From Roseateles puraquae (lineage in GTDB: Bacteria > Pseudomonadota > Gammaproteobacteria > Burkholderiales > Burkholderiaceae_C): a stretch of 64,000 nucleotides of DNA. This document shows, piece after piece, positions 1 to 8,061 of this stretch. Under the pieces are notes generated by a model. That model made no database searches and was not told the origin of the DNA. It worked only from the letters and a program-made list of their open reading frames with translations. Position 1 is the first letter of the stretch. Each line of letters begins with the position of its first letter. The stretch spans positions 62,001 through 126,000 of the forward strand of contig NZ_NISI01000014.1 of NCBI RefSeq assembly GCF_002205845.1, read 5' to 3'. Both the position numbers and the translations under genes were made by a program.

Positions 1-132
1 CCCGATGGAGCCGTCGTTAATCTGCCCGCCAGGAGCTTTGATGCCCGGGCCAGGGACGACATCTACGGGCGGGTTTGGGGCAGCAAGGAAGAAGCCGGGC
101 TGTCCCGCCTGCTGCGGGACCTGTACGTGTGA
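1..132 (+). CDS. C-terminal end of an unidentified protein (partial)
   Basis: Frame 1 is open from the window edge to a TGA at 130-132, giving 43 residues that end in RLLRDLYV. The next gene starts 16 bases later with a good ribosome binding site, as expected at a gene junction. The fragment is too short for me to assign a family. It could be the end of the first gene of an operon with the following hydrolase. Only position and reading-frame continuity support it. Confidence 0.45.
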   Translation, partial: PDGAVVNLPARSFDARARDDIYGRVWGSKEEAGLSRLLRDLYV

Positions 133-148
133 GCCTCAGGAGCACTGG

Positions 149-868
149 ATGCCGATTCGCGCTTTGACTTTCGATACTGGCGGCACCGTCCTCGATTGGC
201 ATGGCGGGCTCGTCCGAAGGCTGAACGCCGTCTGTGGAGATCGCCTCGCGGGCATGGAGCCGCACGTCCTCGTCAATGACTGGCGCAAGCGAGCGATGAA
301 GGCCATCGTGGGGCAACTACAGCCCGCGTTCAACATGGACGACGTGCACCGCGAAACGCTGGGGGCAACGCTGCAGGCGTTTGGGCTCGTCGACCTGAGC
401 GCATCGGAGCGGGAGGCCCTCTGGCGCGGTTGGTACGAACTTGACGCCTGGCCTGACTTCCCTGCAGCCTTGCAGGCGCTTGGCCGGGCCTTGCCGGTCG
501 TCTCCTTCACCATGTTGCCGACGGCACTCGTCATGGGCGTCTCGCGGCGCAATGCTTTGGCTTGGGATGCCATCATCTCTTGCGAAATGATCGGCGTATA
601 CAAGCCGCACGCCGAGGCCTACGCCACAGCCGCTCGCTGGCTTGGCTTGGCGCCGCAAGACATCCTGATGGTGGCCTGCCACAACTTCGATCTCAACGCG
701 GCCCAGGCAGCTGGATTCAAAACTGCCTTTGTTCGCCGCCCCGATGAATGGGGCCCACAGGGACCGCAGGATCCGCACCCGAATCGTCCGTATGACTTGG
801 TGGTGGACGGCTTCGAAGAACTCAGGCGACAAGTTCTGAATGGGCCAGGAGCGTTCCCCGGACCGTGA
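149..868 (+). CDS. HAD-superfamily hydrolase, haloacid dehalogenase type II-like
   Basis: A 239-residue protein. It begins MPIRALTFDTGGTVLDW, where the first Asp of FDTGGT is the expected HAD nucleophile. A Thr in VVSFTMLP fits motif II, a Lys in IGVYKPHAEAY motif III, and VACHNFDLNAAQAAGF resembles the motif IV region of type II haloacid dehalogenases. The start at 149 is chosen because CAGGAG lies just upstream and the nucleophile motif then sits at the N terminus; an in-frame start at 5 would add a composition-biased extension. It is a soluble cytosolic hydrolase whose substrate is not evident. It follows a partial gene closely and is followed by an AhpD-like gene. Confidence 0.75.
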   Translation: MPIRALTFDTGGTVLDWHGGLVRRLNAVCGDRLAGMEPHVLVNDWRKRAMKAIVGQLQPAFNMDDVHRETLGATLQAFGLVDLSASEREALWRGWYELDAWPDFPAALQALGRALPVVSFTMLPTALVMGVSRRNALAWDAIISCEMIGVYKPHAEAYATAARWLGLAPQDILMVACHNFDLNAAQAAGFKTAFVRRPDEWGPQGPQDPHPNRPYDLVVDGFEELRRQVLNGPGAFPGP

Positions 869-1029
869 TTGACGACAAGGTTTCCCGATGCCGACCTTTC
901 CGATCGTCATCGCGCGGAAAGTGGCTGTGAGATCCGGCATGAGAGCTCATCAGGCATCCCGTGCAAGTCAAGTTGCTCAGCACCGAGTCAAGTCGGACCT
1001 GAGCACACCAATTTTTCAGGAGACAACGA

Positions 1030-1605
1030 GTGGCCTTCCTTTCCACCTTGCCTGACGATGCCGGCGTACGACACATCCTCGCCCTGAACCCGGCCGCCGG
1101 TCGCGCGCTGATCGAGTTCCACAGCGCTGCGCTTCGTTCCGACTCGCAGCTTGACGCCAAGGACAAGGAGCTCATCGCCGCCTTTGTGTCCGGACTGAAT
1201 GCATGCCAGTACTGCTACGGCGTCCACAAGGAGACGGCCAAGGCCTTCGGCGTTCCGGAGAGCGTCATCGAGGCCTTGCTTGCCGATGTCAACAGCGCGC
1301 CCGTCGATGAGCGCCTGAAGCCCCTGCTTTCCTACGCCAGGGTGCTCACCTTGACGCCGACCCGGGCGCAGCAAAGTCACGCCGATGCGATCCTTGCCGC
1401 CGGCTGGACCGAGCGCGACTTGCACGATGCCATCCTCACGGTCTGCCTCTTCAACTTCATGAACCGCTTGCTTGAAGGTCATGGGGTCAAGGGATCGGCC
1501 GAGCTGTACCAGGCCAGGGGGCAGGCGCTACACGCCGTGGGCTATGCGCCGCTGCTCGACATGCTGTCGACGTCCGAGGCCAAGCCGATCAGCTTGAAAC
1601 CCTAA
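1030..1605 (+). CDS. AhpD/carboxymuconolactone decarboxylase-like peroxidase-related protein
   Basis: A 191-residue all-helical protein with the redox motif CQYCYGVHKE near residue 58. This is the CxxC...H signature of AhpD-type alkylhydroperoxidase proteins, which act on peroxides through a thiol relay. The start is a GTG at 1030 preceded by CAGGAGA at a proper distance. It is separated from the HAD gene by 161 bases, so it may have its own promoter. A second AhpD-like gene lies at about 35 kb. The physiological substrate cannot be read from the sequence. Confidence 0.75.
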   Translation: MAFLSTLPDDAGVRHILALNPAAGRALIEFHSAALRSDSQLDAKDKELIAAFVSGLNACQYCYGVHKETAKAFGVPESVIEALLADVNSAPVDERLKPLLSYARVLTLTPTRAQQSHADAILAAGWTERDLHDAILTVCLFNFMNRLLEGHGVKGSAELYQARGQALHAVGYAPLLDMLSTSEAKPISLKP

Positions 1606-1644
1606 TGCCCGAATGCGTCTCTTTGCGTGTGACGTGGAGCGGTC

Positions 1645-3021
1645 TCAAAGGGGCTTGAGCTGCTGCAGCAGGGTCGGCACGAGTTCGGTCACCGTCGGAT
1701 GGATGTGAACCGTACGCGCGATTACTGTGTAGGGTTGCCGCGCTGCCATCACATCGAGCAAGGAGTGCACGACTTCGTCGCCGTTTAGGCCAAGGATCGC
1801 GGCCCCCAGGATTTGTTGGCTGTCGGCGTCGACGAGCACCTTCATGAAGCCCTGTGATTCGCCGGCCTCGCGCGCCCGCCCAACACGCTGCATCGGCATC
1901 TTTGCGCGCAGCAGGCGCTTGCCGCTGGCGACCGCATCGGCTTCGGACAGGCCGACGCGGCCGAGCGCCGGGTCGATGAATAGCGCGTAGCAGGGAATGC
2001 GGTCGCCGACGCGGCGCGGGTCGTTGTCGAACAGGTTGGCCACCACGATCTCGTGGTCGTTCCAGGACGTGTGTGTGAAGGCGCCGCGGCCGTTGCAATC
2101 GCCCACCGCCCAGACGCCCTCAACGCTGGTGCGGCACTGCTCGTCGACCACGATGAAACCGCGTGCGTCCATGCTGATGCCAGCGCGGTCGAGGCCCAGA
2201 TCTTCGGTGTTGGGCTGGCGGCCGACAGCCAGCAAAACGTGACTGCCGGTGATGCCGTCCCCGGCTCCACCGCAAGCCGCACCGACCACGATGCGATCGC
2301 CCGAACGGGCCAGCGAGAGGCAGTCGGCCCCCAGCTCGAAGCGAACGCCCTCAGCCTCCAGGATTGCACGGATGCCATCAGACACATCTTCGTCCTCACG
2401 CGGTAGCAGACGCGCAGAGCGCTCGACCACGGTCACTCGGGCACCGAAGCGGCGCATCATCTGCGCGAACTCCAGACCGATGTAGCTGCCGCCGACGATG
2501 ACCAGGTGCTCCGGCACGGCCTGCAGTTCCATGACCGATGTGCTGTCCAGCGTTGGTACCGTGTCGATGCCTGGCAGCGCGGGGCGTGTCGCGCGACCGC
2601 CGACGTTCAGGAAGATGCGCGGCGCTGTCAGGCGCCTCCCCGCCACCTCGAGCACCGCCGGCTCAGCGAAGCGCGCGTGGCCGACGATTACCTCAGTGTG
2701 CTTCAGGCCGCGCATCCAGCTTTCGACGCCCTCGCGTGACTTTGCGACGATGGCGTTCTTGCGTGCCATCACGCGGGCCATGTCGACGCGTAGGTCGCTC
2801 ACGTCGAAACCGAACTCGCCGCCGCGCTGCGCCATGCGAACCGCGCGCGCACTGGCCACCAGCGTCTTGGTCGGCACACAGCCAACGTTGACGCAGGTGC
2901 CGCCGAAGTGATGGCGCTCGATCACCGCCGTCTTCAGCCCCTCGCGGCTGCAGCGCGCGGCAATGGCCGGGCCGGCCTGGCCGGCGCCGACGATGATGGC
3001 GTCGAAGGTTTCAATGTCCAT
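1645..3021 (-). CDS. FAD-dependent pyridine nucleotide-disulfide oxidoreductase (MerA/glutathione reductase-like)
   Basis: A 458-residue flavoprotein. It has an N-terminal FAD dinucleotide fold (VGAGQAGPAIAARC), the redox-active CVNVGC near residue 43, a central NAD(P)H-binding fold (VIVGGSYIGLEFAQ), the AVGDCNGRGAF FAD contact and a dimerisation domain. Such proteins are often called mercuric reductase. However, this one lacks the N-terminal metal-binding domain and the C-terminal Cys pair of true MerA (it ends LLQQLKPL). I therefore infer a thiol-disulfide or other reductase of unknown substrate. It is convergent with the AhpD-like gene upstream. Confidence 0.8.
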   Translation of the reverse strand: MDIETFDAIIVGAGQAGPAIAARCSREGLKTAVIERHHFGGTCVNVGCVPTKTLVASARAVRMAQRGGEFGFDVSDLRVDMARVMARKNAIVAKSREGVESWMRGLKHTEVIVGHARFAEPAVLEVAGRRLTAPRIFLNVGGRATRPALPGIDTVPTLDSTSVMELQAVPEHLVIVGGSYIGLEFAQMMRRFGARVTVVERSARLLPREDEDVSDGIRAILEAEGVRFELGADCLSLARSGDRIVVGAACGGAGDGITGSHVLLAVGRQPNTEDLGLDRAGISMDARGFIVVDEQCRTSVEGVWAVGDCNGRGAFTHTSWNDHEIVVANLFDNDPRRVGDRIPCYALFIDPALGRVGLSEADAVASGKRLLRAKMPMQRVGRAREAGESQGFMKVLVDADSQQILGAAILGLNGDEVVHSLLDVMAARQPYTVIARTVHIHPTVTELVPTLLQQLKPL

Positions 3022-3078
3022 GGCTCATGGTCTCCTTGCTCGACAACGAAACAGCATGCCTTCCTCGTGCCGCCCGCG

Positions 3079-3903
3079 CTAACGGGTGAGTAGCCGCCGC
3101 GAGCCGAAGCTGGCCCCATCCACCAGCGCCACCAGCAGCACCATCGCCATCAGCACCGTGGCGGTCTTATGCATCTGGAACAGCCCCATGTGAAATGCGA
3201 GCATCTGCCCGAGGCCGCCAGCGCCGACGACGCCCAGCACGGCGGCGGCGCGGATGTTGTTCTCCCAGCGGTAAAGCGTGTAGCTCATCAGCTGAGGCAG
3301 CACCTGTGGCAGCGTGGCGTAGAGAAAAACGCGAACACTGCCCGCACCCTGCACGCGCAGTGCCGCTGCCGGGCCCGGCGGCGCGTTCTCGATCGCTTCG
3401 GCGAACAGCCGCCCCAGCACACCCGTGGTGTGCACGGCCAGCGCTAGCGTGCCGGCGAAGGGCCCCAGCCCGACAGCGATCAATAGCAGCGCCGCCCAGA
3501 CCAGTTCGGGGACTGCGCGCAGGGCGTTCAGCATCAGCCGCGCCGGGGCCCGGGCAGGCGCCGCATCGGTGTCGTGCAGCCGGCTCGCGGGCAGCGCCAG
3601 GATCCCGCCCGCCAGTGTGGCCAGCAGGGTCCCCAGCAACGACATGGCCAGGGTCTCCCACGTCGCCCTGGTCACCTGGCCCACGAAGGCCGGTGACAGG
3701 TCCGGCGATGAGAACTCGGCCAGAAAGCGGCCCATGCTGGCCAGGGCATCGCTGCTGAACAAAGCGGCCAGCGGCAGGTCCAGCGACACGAAGCTGGCCA
3801 CGACCAGCACCAGCACGCCGGCGCAAAGCCAGCAGGCCCTGCAGCGAGCGTCGAACAGCGGCGGCGGTAGGCGGTAGCGGTGGTTGGCGGCGGGGCCACG
3901 CAT
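3079..3903 (-). CDS. phnE2: PhnE-type ABC transporter permease, second subunit
   Basis: A 274-residue inner-membrane permease with about six hydrophobic segments. It carries the binding-protein-dependent permease features ELVWAALLLIAVGLGPFAGTLAL and the VLGVVGAGGLGQML loop, as in phosphonate/phosphite-type PhnE proteins. The ATG at 3903 lies 4 bases after the stop of the first permease, consistent with translational coupling. It should form a heterodimeric channel with that permease, driven by the adjacent ATPase. Substrate specificity is unknown because no binding-protein gene is present here. Confidence 0.8.
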   Translation of the reverse strand: MRGPAANHRYRLPPPLFDARCRACWLCAGVLVLVVASFVSLDLPLAALFSSDALASMGRFLAEFSSPDLSPAFVGQVTRATWETLAMSLLGTLLATLAGGILALPASRLHDTDAAPARAPARLMLNALRAVPELVWAALLLIAVGLGPFAGTLALAVHTTGVLGRLFAEAIENAPPGPAAALRVQGAGSVRVFLYATLPQVLPQLMSYTLYRWENNIRAAAVLGVVGAGGLGQMLAFHMGLFQMHKTATVLMAMVLLVALVDGASFGSRRLLTR

Positions 3904-3907
3904 CGCA

Positions 3908-4735
3908 CTACCCCAGCGCCCGGCGCAGCGCGGCGCTGACGCGGTCGGCCAGCGCGACCAGCGCGACAAACACCACCAGGATGGTCAGCACCTCGCCGCC
4001 GGCAAACATCTTCAGCGAGCCGTCCATCTGCTGCCCCAGCCCGCCGGCACCGACGAAGCCCAGCACCACCGAGCTGCGGATGGCGCACTCCCAGCGGTAC
4101 ACCGTGTAGCTGGTCAGCTCGGCGGCGTTCTGCGGCAGCAGGCCATAGGCGAAGGCCTGCAACCGGGACGCGCCGTTGCGCAGCAGTGTCTGCGTGATCG
4201 CGGCCTCGCCGCTTTCCAGAATCTCGGCGTACACCTTTCCCAGCATGCCACCATAGGTGAGCGCGATGGCCAGCACGCCGGCCGCAGGGCCCAGGCCGAC
4301 CACTCGCACAAGAGCCAGCGCCCAGACCAGCTCCGGCACACTGCGCAGCACGATCAGCACCGCCCGCGTCGCCTGTCGCAAGCCGCGCGGCAGCGGCGCG
4401 ATGCGGCCGGAGAGCGCCGAGACCGAAAGTGAACGCGAGGCGATGAGCGCCAGTGGCACGGCCAGCAGCAGTCCCAGTGTGATGCCGGCGGTTGCAATGG
4501 CCACGGTGCGCCAGGTCTCGCGGGCCACGAGCAGCAGGAAGTCGGCCGAATGCGCCGGCGGCACGAAGCCGGCCAGGAAGCGACCTATCACGCGCATCGC
4601 CTTCGCATCCAGCAGCACCCAGGGCTTGAACTCCGTGGCCTGTAGCAGCGGCCACAGCAGCACCACGCCCAAGAGCGCCAGCCCCATGCGGCCGGGCCAG
4701 GTTGGGTCGCGCCGGGGTGCCGGACTCAGCGGCAT
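3908..4735 (-). CDS. phnE1: PhnE-type ABC transporter permease, first subunit
   Basis: A 275-residue permease with the same architecture as the next gene: an N-terminal membrane helix (LALLGVVLLWPLL), the EAA-like loop SVPELVWALALVRVVGLGPAAG, and SSVVLGFVGAGGLGQQMDG near the C terminus. The ATG at 4735 lies inside the end of the ATPase gene (10-base overlap). It belongs to a three-gene transporter operon on the minus strand. In this family the permease pair imports phosphonate, phosphite or related oxyanions. A link to the nearby selenium genes is only a possibility. Confidence 0.8.
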   Translation of the reverse strand: MPLSPAPRRDPTWPGRMGLALLGVVLLWPLLQATEFKPWVLLDAKAMRVIGRFLAGFVPPAHSADFLLLVARETWRTVAIATAGITLGLLLAVPLALIASRSLSVSALSGRIAPLPRGLRQATRAVLIVLRSVPELVWALALVRVVGLGPAAGVLAIALTYGGMLGKVYAEILESGEAAITQTLLRNGASRLQAFAYGLLPQNAAELTSYTVYRWECAIRSSVVLGFVGAGGLGQQMDGSLKMFAGGEVLTILVVFVALVALADRVSAALRRALG

Positions 4736-5553
4736 TGCATGGCCACCTTCGGCGCCGGTGCCGGCGGGGCGTCGGCTGGCGGCGGCCCGCGCCGTTCGTC
4801 TTCGCTCTGGGCGTACAAGCGCGTGAGGTGATCGCGCGTTACGGCTGCGGCTGGCAGGTCGAACACCTTGCGTCCGTCGCGCAGCCCCAGGATGCGAGGG
4901 AAGTGGGCCAGCGCGGCGTCCACCTGATGCAGCGTGGCCACCAGGGTGGCGCCGCGCGAGCGGGCCTCGCGCACCAGGGCCGCAGCAGCCTGCTCGGCAC
5001 GCGCAGGGTCCAGCGCCGAGAGCGGTTCGTCGACCAGCCACAGCCGCGCCGGGGCCACAAGCGCCCGCGCCAGGCCCACCCGCTGGCGCTCCCCGCCGGA
5101 GAGGCGGTCGACCCGTTCGAACAGCTTGTCTGCTAGGTTGAAGACCTCCAGCGCTTCTTCGGCGGCAGGGATGTCTGCCGGGTAGAACAACGAGCGCAGG
5201 CTCTTCATCAGTCCCCATGCCGGCAGGCGGCCCGCCAGCACGGCGGTGACGACGCGCTGGCGCGGCGGCAACGGCGGGACCTGCGGCACCAGGATGAGCC
5301 GGCCGCGCAAGGCGGTCAGGGCGGGTCGCGGCAGCGCCCAGGGGTCGACGTCGTCGATGTGCAGGCTGCCGGCCGCCGGCGGGCGCGCACAGGCCAGCAC
5401 CTCCAGCAGGGTTGTCTTGCCGGCGCCCGAGGGCCCGATCACCGCGACCGCTTCGCCGGCCTGGACGCCAAAGCCGAGCCCCGCCAGTGCGTCAGCCGCG
5501 CCACGCTGCGCGGTGGCGTGCCGCGCCCCAAGGTCCTGCAGCAGAAGCTTCAC
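4726..5553 (-). CDS. phnC: PhnC-type ABC transporter ATP-binding protein
   Basis: About 275 residues. It has Walker A GPSGAGKTT, signature LSGGERQRVGLARAL, Walker B LWLVDEPLSALD and the switch His in LVATLHQVD, so all ATPase motifs are intact. The preferred start is the GTG at 5553, which overlaps the stop of a 37-codon reading frame as GTGA. An in-frame TTG at 5640 would add a non-conserved extension. It energises the two downstream permeases with which it overlaps. The family imports phosphonates or similar anions. A PhnD-like periplasmic binding protein is not encoded nearby. Confidence 0.8.
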   Translation of the reverse strand: MKLLLQDLGARHATAQRGAADALAGLGFGVQAGEAVAVIGPSGAGKTTLLEVLACARPPAAGSLHIDDVDPWALPRPALTALRGRLILVPQVPPLPPRQRVVTAVLAGRLPAWGLMKSLRSLFYPADIPAAEEALEVFNLADKLFERVDRLSGGERQRVGLARALVAPARLWLVDEPLSALDPARAEQAAAALVREARSRGATLVATLHQVDAALAHFPRILGLRDGRKVFDLPAAAVTRDHLTRLYAQSEDERRGPPPADAPPAPAPKVAMQCR

Positions 5554-5663
5554 GACCCGGGGCTCGAAGCAGCCCGGCGCTGCATGCAGGTGGCGCCGCC
5601 ACAGGCCGGCAGTGTGCCGGTCAAGGGGAATCGCACCCAACGCAAGGACAAGAAACGGGCCAT
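5550..5663 (-). CDS. Short leader reading frame coupled to phnC
   Basis: A 37-codon frame starting at an ATG (5663) with a GGA-type ribosome binding site (AAAGGATTCC). It ends in a TGA that overlaps the GTG start of the ATPase gene. It begins MARFLSLRWVRFPLTG and contains two cysteines. It may be a leader that couples translation of the ATPase, or the remnant of a lost upstream gene. No function is claimed, and the reading rests on the start site and the overlap alone. Confidence 0.35.
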   Translation of the reverse strand: MARFLSLRWVRFPLTGTLPACGGATCMQRRAASSPGS

Positions 5664-5865
5664 CGGAATCCTTTCACGGGCCGTCCGTTTCGGGCGGTCC
5701 TGTGCACTCTAGCGGCTTGTCAGCCTTGGCGCTGAGCCTGCCACGCTTGCCCAGGCGCCTGGCACAGAACCGCCCCACCAACGCCAGGTCATGTGCAGAC
5801 CTCGCCCTTGCACGTCGATCGGAGGTTCGCGCAGGTCGTCGCTGGCGGCTGCTCGCGAGCCGCGA

Positions 5866-7086
5866 TCAAACGGCGCAACTGCGGAACCCTGCGGGCACGT
5901 CGTTTCGCCCGGCCGGGAAGAAATTGCGGTAGCCAGCGTGGCGCATGCGCGGCTGGGTGCAGTGCGACGCTCCCTTCAGCACCGGCCGGCCGTCGAACCA
6001 GGGCGCTGAGTAGTCACGGTACGGATGCGGCGCGAAGCCTGGGAAGGGGGCGAACGGGCTGGCCGTCCATTCCCACACGTCCCCCCAGCGGAAGGCAGAT
6101 CCCTCGACAAGTGCGGCGCACTCCCATTCCGCTTCGGTCGGCAGCCGCCGCCCGGCCCAGCGGCACCACGCCTCGGCCTCATGCAGCGTCAGGTGGCAGG
6201 CCGCCTCGGCCGGGTTAAGCGCCTGCCAGCGACCGCCGCGCCACTGCTGCCAGCCACCGTCGCCGCGTCGCAGATAGCGGGGGGCCGGCTCGGGCTGGGT
6301 CTTAAGCCAGCTTGCGCCCGCATCGGACCAGAGGCGCGCTTGCCCGTAGCCGCCGTCTTCCACGAACGGCAGGTACTCGGCCCAGCGCACCGCCTGCGGA
6401 TCGATGGAATAACTTGCGAGGCGGAGGTCGACACCGGGTGCTTCGTTGTCGAAGACGAAACCTGCGTTCGTCGCGCCGCCGAGCCGCCAGACCTGCTCGC
6501 TGATCGCCAGGGGGAGTGGCGCTGCGGGCAGCGGCCGTGTCTCCCAACGCTTGTCGTCGATCACGATGCCCAAGTTGCGTGCCATGTACAGCGCGGCCTC
6601 GTGGTGCATGTCTTCATGAAACAGCGCGAGGCGGTAGAAGTACAACGCGTCGTCGTCGCTGTCGGCGTCGTTCAGCAGGACCAGGGAGCGGTCGAGCTGC
6701 CGCGTCAGGTCATCGCGTGTCGCTGCGGCGTCCGGCAAGGGCAGCCGCCAGCGGCTGTCGTGAGGCACGCGACTCGAGTTGTAGAGCTCGTCGGCACCCG
6801 GCCTTAAAGACGGTCCGCGCAAAGCTTCCGGGTCGGCCCGAGCTCCGAGACCTCGCTCCGGATTGCGGGCGATCCAGTACTCCTGGAACCAGCCAATATG
6901 CCCCAACTCCCACAACGGAGGATTCAGTTCGGCACGCAGCGGCACCCGAAGACCGGGCAGCGCCCGTTCATAGCAGCCGAAGGTGGCCATCGTGTCCGCA
7001 CGACTCGCGCGCAAGGCATCAGCGAGAAATTCGGGTGAGCCCTGTCGGGCCGCCACCGCCTCTCGCGTTAGGCTCGCATCGTGCAT
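5866..7086 (-). CDS. senA: Selenoneine synthase SenA (EgtB homologue)
   Basis: A 406-residue non-haem iron enzyme. The N-terminal DinB-like half supplies iron-ligand candidates H63 (LGHIGW), H157 and H161 (FHEDMHHEA), matching the EgtB HxxxHxE pattern. The C-terminal half is a formylglycine-generating-enzyme-like domain (RLPTEAEWE, then FPAGRNDVPAGFRSC). EgtB-family enzymes join a sulfur or selenium donor to hercynine. SenA uses the selenosugar made by SenB. Assignment to SenA rather than EgtB rests mainly on the adjacent senB and senC genes. Its ATG at 7086 overlaps the GTG start of the divergent senB, leaving no intergenic space. Confidence 0.85.
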   Translation of the reverse strand: MHDASLTREAVAARQGSPEFLADALRASRADTMATFGCYERALPGLRVPLRAELNPPLWELGHIGWFQEYWIARNPERGLGARADPEALRGPSLRPGADELYNSSRVPHDSRWRLPLPDAAATRDDLTRQLDRSLVLLNDADSDDDALYFYRLALFHEDMHHEAALYMARNLGIVIDDKRWETRPLPAAPLPLAISEQVWRLGGATNAGFVFDNEAPGVDLRLASYSIDPQAVRWAEYLPFVEDGGYGQARLWSDAGASWLKTQPEPAPRYLRRGDGGWQQWRGGRWQALNPAEAACHLTLHEAEAWCRWAGRRLPTEAEWECAALVEGSAFRWGDVWEWTASPFAPFPGFAPHPYRDYSAPWFDGRPVLKGASHCTQPRMRHAGYRNFFPAGRNDVPAGFRSCAV

Positions 7087-8061
7087 CGTGATTCCCTGGT
7101 GATCGTGACGCCTGCGCTGGCATCAGCCAACAACGGCAACTGGCAGACAGCACGCCGCTGGGCGGCCATGCTGCGCTCAGCTTACCGCGTTGACCTGGCG
7201 GACCACTGGAGCGCAGGTGATGAAGCGCTGATGATTGCTCTGCACGCCCGGCGCTCGGCCGCGTCTACCGATGCCTGGCGCAGCGCGCATCCCAAGCGCC
7301 CGCTGCTGCTGGTACTGACCGGCACCGACCTGTACCGCGATATCGCCTTCGATACCGATGCCCAGCGCGCTCTGCGGCAGGCAGACGCCCTGGTGGTCCT
7401 CAATACGCTGGGTGCGCGCAGCCTGCCGCCAGGCCTGCGCGGAAAGGCGCACGTGATCTTGCAGTCATGCGCCGCGCGAGCACCGCAGGCCCGCACCCAG
7501 CGTCACCTGCGCGCTTTGATGGTCGGCCACCTTCGCGACGAGAAGGACCCGCGAACCTATTGGCGCGCTGCGCAAAGGCTCGCGTCTCGCCCGGACATCC
7601 TGCTGGACCATGTCGGTGCGGCGCTTGATCCGCTACTGGGCGCCGAGGCCGCTGGGCTGGCCGCAGGGCTGGCGCAGTTTCGCTGGCTGGGCGGGCTGCC
7701 GCACGGCGAGGTTCGGCGACGCATCCAGGCCGCGCATGTGCTGGTCCATGCCAGCCGCATGGAAGGCGGTGCGCACGTGCTGATCGAAGCCATGCGCAGC
7801 GGCACGCCGGTTCTGGCTTCGCGCATCGACGGGAACACGGGCCTGCTGGGGGAGGACTATCCCGGTCTCTTCGAGCCTGGCGATGACAGTGCGCTGGCAG
7901 CCCTGCTCGAGCGCGCCCGTGACGATCTGGATATGCTGCCCGATCTGATGGCACGTCTGGCCCCTCGTGCAAGTCGTTTTGCGCCGGAGGCTGAACGTTC
8001 CGCACTGCACGACCTTGTTGGCGGGTTGCTGGCCAGCCGACGTAACGAACTCATGCCATGA
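7081..8061 (+). CDS. senB: Selenosugar synthase SenB (glycosyltransferase-like)
   Basis: A 326-residue GT-B-fold protein. The N terminus VIVTPALASANNGNWQTA and the C-terminal nucleotide-sugar segment EGGAHVLIEAMRSGTPVLAS are typical of the SenB family, which transfers a UDP-sugar onto selenophosphate to make the selenium donor for SenA. The start is GTG at 7081; an alternative GTG at 7099 would shorten it by six residues and remove the overlap with senA. Its stop overlaps the start of senC (ATGA), so the two are translationally coupled. Confidence 0.85.
   Translation: MHRDSLVIVTPALASANNGNWQTARRWAAMLRSAYRVDLADHWSAGDEALMIALHARRSAASTDAWRSAHPKRPLLLVLTGTDLYRDIAFDTDAQRALRQADALVVLNTLGARSLPPGLRGKAHVILQSCAARAPQARTQRHLRALMVGHLRDEKDPRTYWRAAQRLASRPDILLDHVGAALDPLLGAEAAGLAAGLAQFRWLGGLPHGEVRRRIQAAHVLVHASRMEGGAHVLIEAMRSGTPVLASRIDGNTGLLGEDYPGLFEPGDDSALAALLERARDDLDMLPDLMARLAPRASRFAPEAERSALHDLVGGLLASRRNELMP

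Noticed and set aside
1645..3021. Calling this a third mercuric reductase
   Set aside because: It lacks the N-terminal metal-binding domain and the C-terminal vicinal cysteines needed for Hg(II) handling.
5866..7086. Calling this ergothioneine synthase EgtB
   Set aside because: The fold is the same, but the adjacent SenB- and SelD-type genes point to selenoneine; no egtD or egtC-like gene is present.
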